DNA from: Halorubrum lacusprofundi ATCC 49239
Lineage (GTDB): Archaea; Halobacteriota; Halobacteria; Halobacteriales; Haloferacaceae
Length of the DNA: 64,000 bases
Reading direction: 5' to 3'
Assembly (NCBI RefSeq): GCF_000022205.1
Contig: NC_012029.1
Coordinates: 372,001-436,000 of the forward strand
Position 1 is the stretch's first letter; every line of letters begins with the position of its first letter. The notes beneath the pieces were generated by a model. That model was not told the DNA's origin. It did not search any database and saw only the letters and a program-made list of their open reading frames with translations. Positions 61,741 through 64,000 of the stretch are shown one piece after another. A program made the position numbers and the translations under genes.

Positions 61741-62050
61741 GTGGACTTCTCCAAAGTCCCAGTCGCTCGCTTATAAGTGGCTTCCAGCGGATCGACGGTG
61801 AAGGTCTCCAAAGCCCCAGCCGGCGAGGACGGCGCACGCTCGCTGCGGTCCTCAGTCACTCGCTCTGCTCGTTCCCTGCGGTCCTTACGTCGCCTGCGCC
61901 GTCCTCGCCGGCTGCCCCTTTGAGTCCCACCCCACCCCGCACAGCACCGCTCCGCACCTCACACCTCCCCAGCCTCGTCGGCCACCCTCCGCGTTGCTCC
62001 GGGTGGCCGACTCCCTCGCACCGGCGACGCCACCGCCTCGTTCTTTATAA
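61741..62050 (+). repeat. Dispersed SKAPA-type structured element, longest copy
   Basis: A first core starts with GTG at 61741 (TCCAAAGTCCCAGTCG). TTATAA at 61771 is followed exactly 27 nt later by the second GTG (61798), 57 bp after the first, and the core TCCAAAGCCCCAGCCG. Then CAGCCGGCGAGGACGGCGCA (61817-61836) and its perfect 20-bp complement (61895-61914) form a long stem with a 58-nt loop. A final TTATAA is at 62045-62050. The GTG frame encodes 41 residues, Arg/Ser-rich and unlike haloarchaeal proteins. Confidence 0.78.
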
Positions 62051-62200
62051 GTGATCGTCGCTGTTCTTGTACTGACCGCTGCTGGAACAACTGACCCGAC
62101 TGCTACGGGCTTCAACAGCGCCAAAAAAACGAAACCGGAGAACGCGAGCGTGCGTGTTCGATTGCGGTGCGCGGTCGGAACGAGGCGTCTCGAGAGTGTA

Positions 62201-62238
<38 letters not shown>

Positions 62239-62244
62239 CGTTGA

Positions 62245-63905
<1,661 letters not shown>

Positions 63906-63954
63906 CTATGCATACTATCACGGTCGGACGGGTTAATGATTGCGTTGGAAACCC

Positions 63955-63999
<45 letters not shown>

Positions 64000-64000
64000 C

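Noticed and set aside
61798-61923. 41-residue GTG frame in the SKAPA-type element as a gene
   Set aside because: The encoded sequence is Arg/Ser-rich, not acidic, and the perfect stem dictates its bases. The frames at the other sites have unrelated lengths (19, 57). A structured RNA explains it better.
61741-62050. CRISPR array
   Set aside because: Only two core copies are present, with no regular series of repeats and unique spacers and no cas genes. No CRISPR was seen anywhere in the window.

Overview
The window is a high-GC chromosomal segment of an extremely halophilic archaeon (class Halobacteria; I infer a Halorubrum-like member of Haloferacales, but no marker gene here fixes the genus). 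The evidence is an acidic proteome, an S-layer glycoprotein with a PGF-type C-terminal anchor, twin-arginine lipoproteins, archaeal information-processing genes (RfcS, ABCE1/Rli1, L15e, L40e, Sec61-beta), a type IV pilin, IS200/IS605-type elements with haloarchaeal TnpB, and many genes with a TATA box about 27 nt before the start codon, as expected for leaderless transcripts.

Layout. 1-4 kb: end of proline dehydrogenase, DUF502 membrane protein, IlvE, and a RibK-RibB riboflavin pair. 4.1-4.5 kb: tRNA-Ala(CGC) followed by four 73-bp tandem repeats that restate its 3' end. 4.7-11.5 kb: small proteins, an MFS transporter, an RNB exoribonuclease, a GIDE-like membrane protein and a KhtTU-like cation/proton antiport pair. 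11.7-14.7 kb: kynureninase interrupted by a TnpB-only insertion sequence. 14.7-28 kb: LeuRS, a large Tat lipoprotein, HisE-PdxT, Sec61-beta, thioredoxin, L40e, an aldo/keto reductase, HisH, the PhnCDE-type transporter and a family 4 uracil-DNA glycosylase. 28-44.7 kb: glycerate kinase, DUF99, a metallo-hydrolase, RfcS, EtfAB, surface and pilin proteins, a methyltransferase, a 2-hydroxyacid dehydrogenase and Rli1. 44.9-49.7 kb: a DUF4129/DUF58 membrane operon facing a MoxR ATPase. 49.9-56.6 kb: TsaC/Sua5, a glutaredoxin and redoxin pair, a CNNM/CorC transporter, a DUF5781 protein, a BNR-repeat protein and a YhhQ-type transporter with a ribbon-helix-helix regulator. 57-64 kb: the S-layer gene with an upstream overlapping mini-ORF, L15e, and an IS200/IS605 element with tnpA and a frameshifted tnpB.

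The most interesting unexplained signal is a dispersed element seen at four intergenic sites (2.3, 28.1, 53.3 and 61.7 kb). Its core is a GTG or ATG followed by a TCCAAAGCCCCAGYCG-like box. At three copies a TTATAA box begins exactly 27 nt before that start codon. At two sites the core is doubled with exactly 57-bp spacing. The core is followed by a perfect inverted repeat or nested hairpins, and the element closes with a second TTATAA-like box. This looks like a family of leaderless, structured small transcripts or a MITE-like element. I do not recognise it as a described family.

Other points: removing the kynureninase insertion restores an open frame exactly, and it sits one codon before the predicted PLP lysine; the S-layer start codon overlaps the stop codon of a 44-codon upstream ORF; and one Tat lipoprotein carries an HWHDWE motif resembling the NLP/NPP1 signature. 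I saw no CRISPR array, rRNA or second tRNA.
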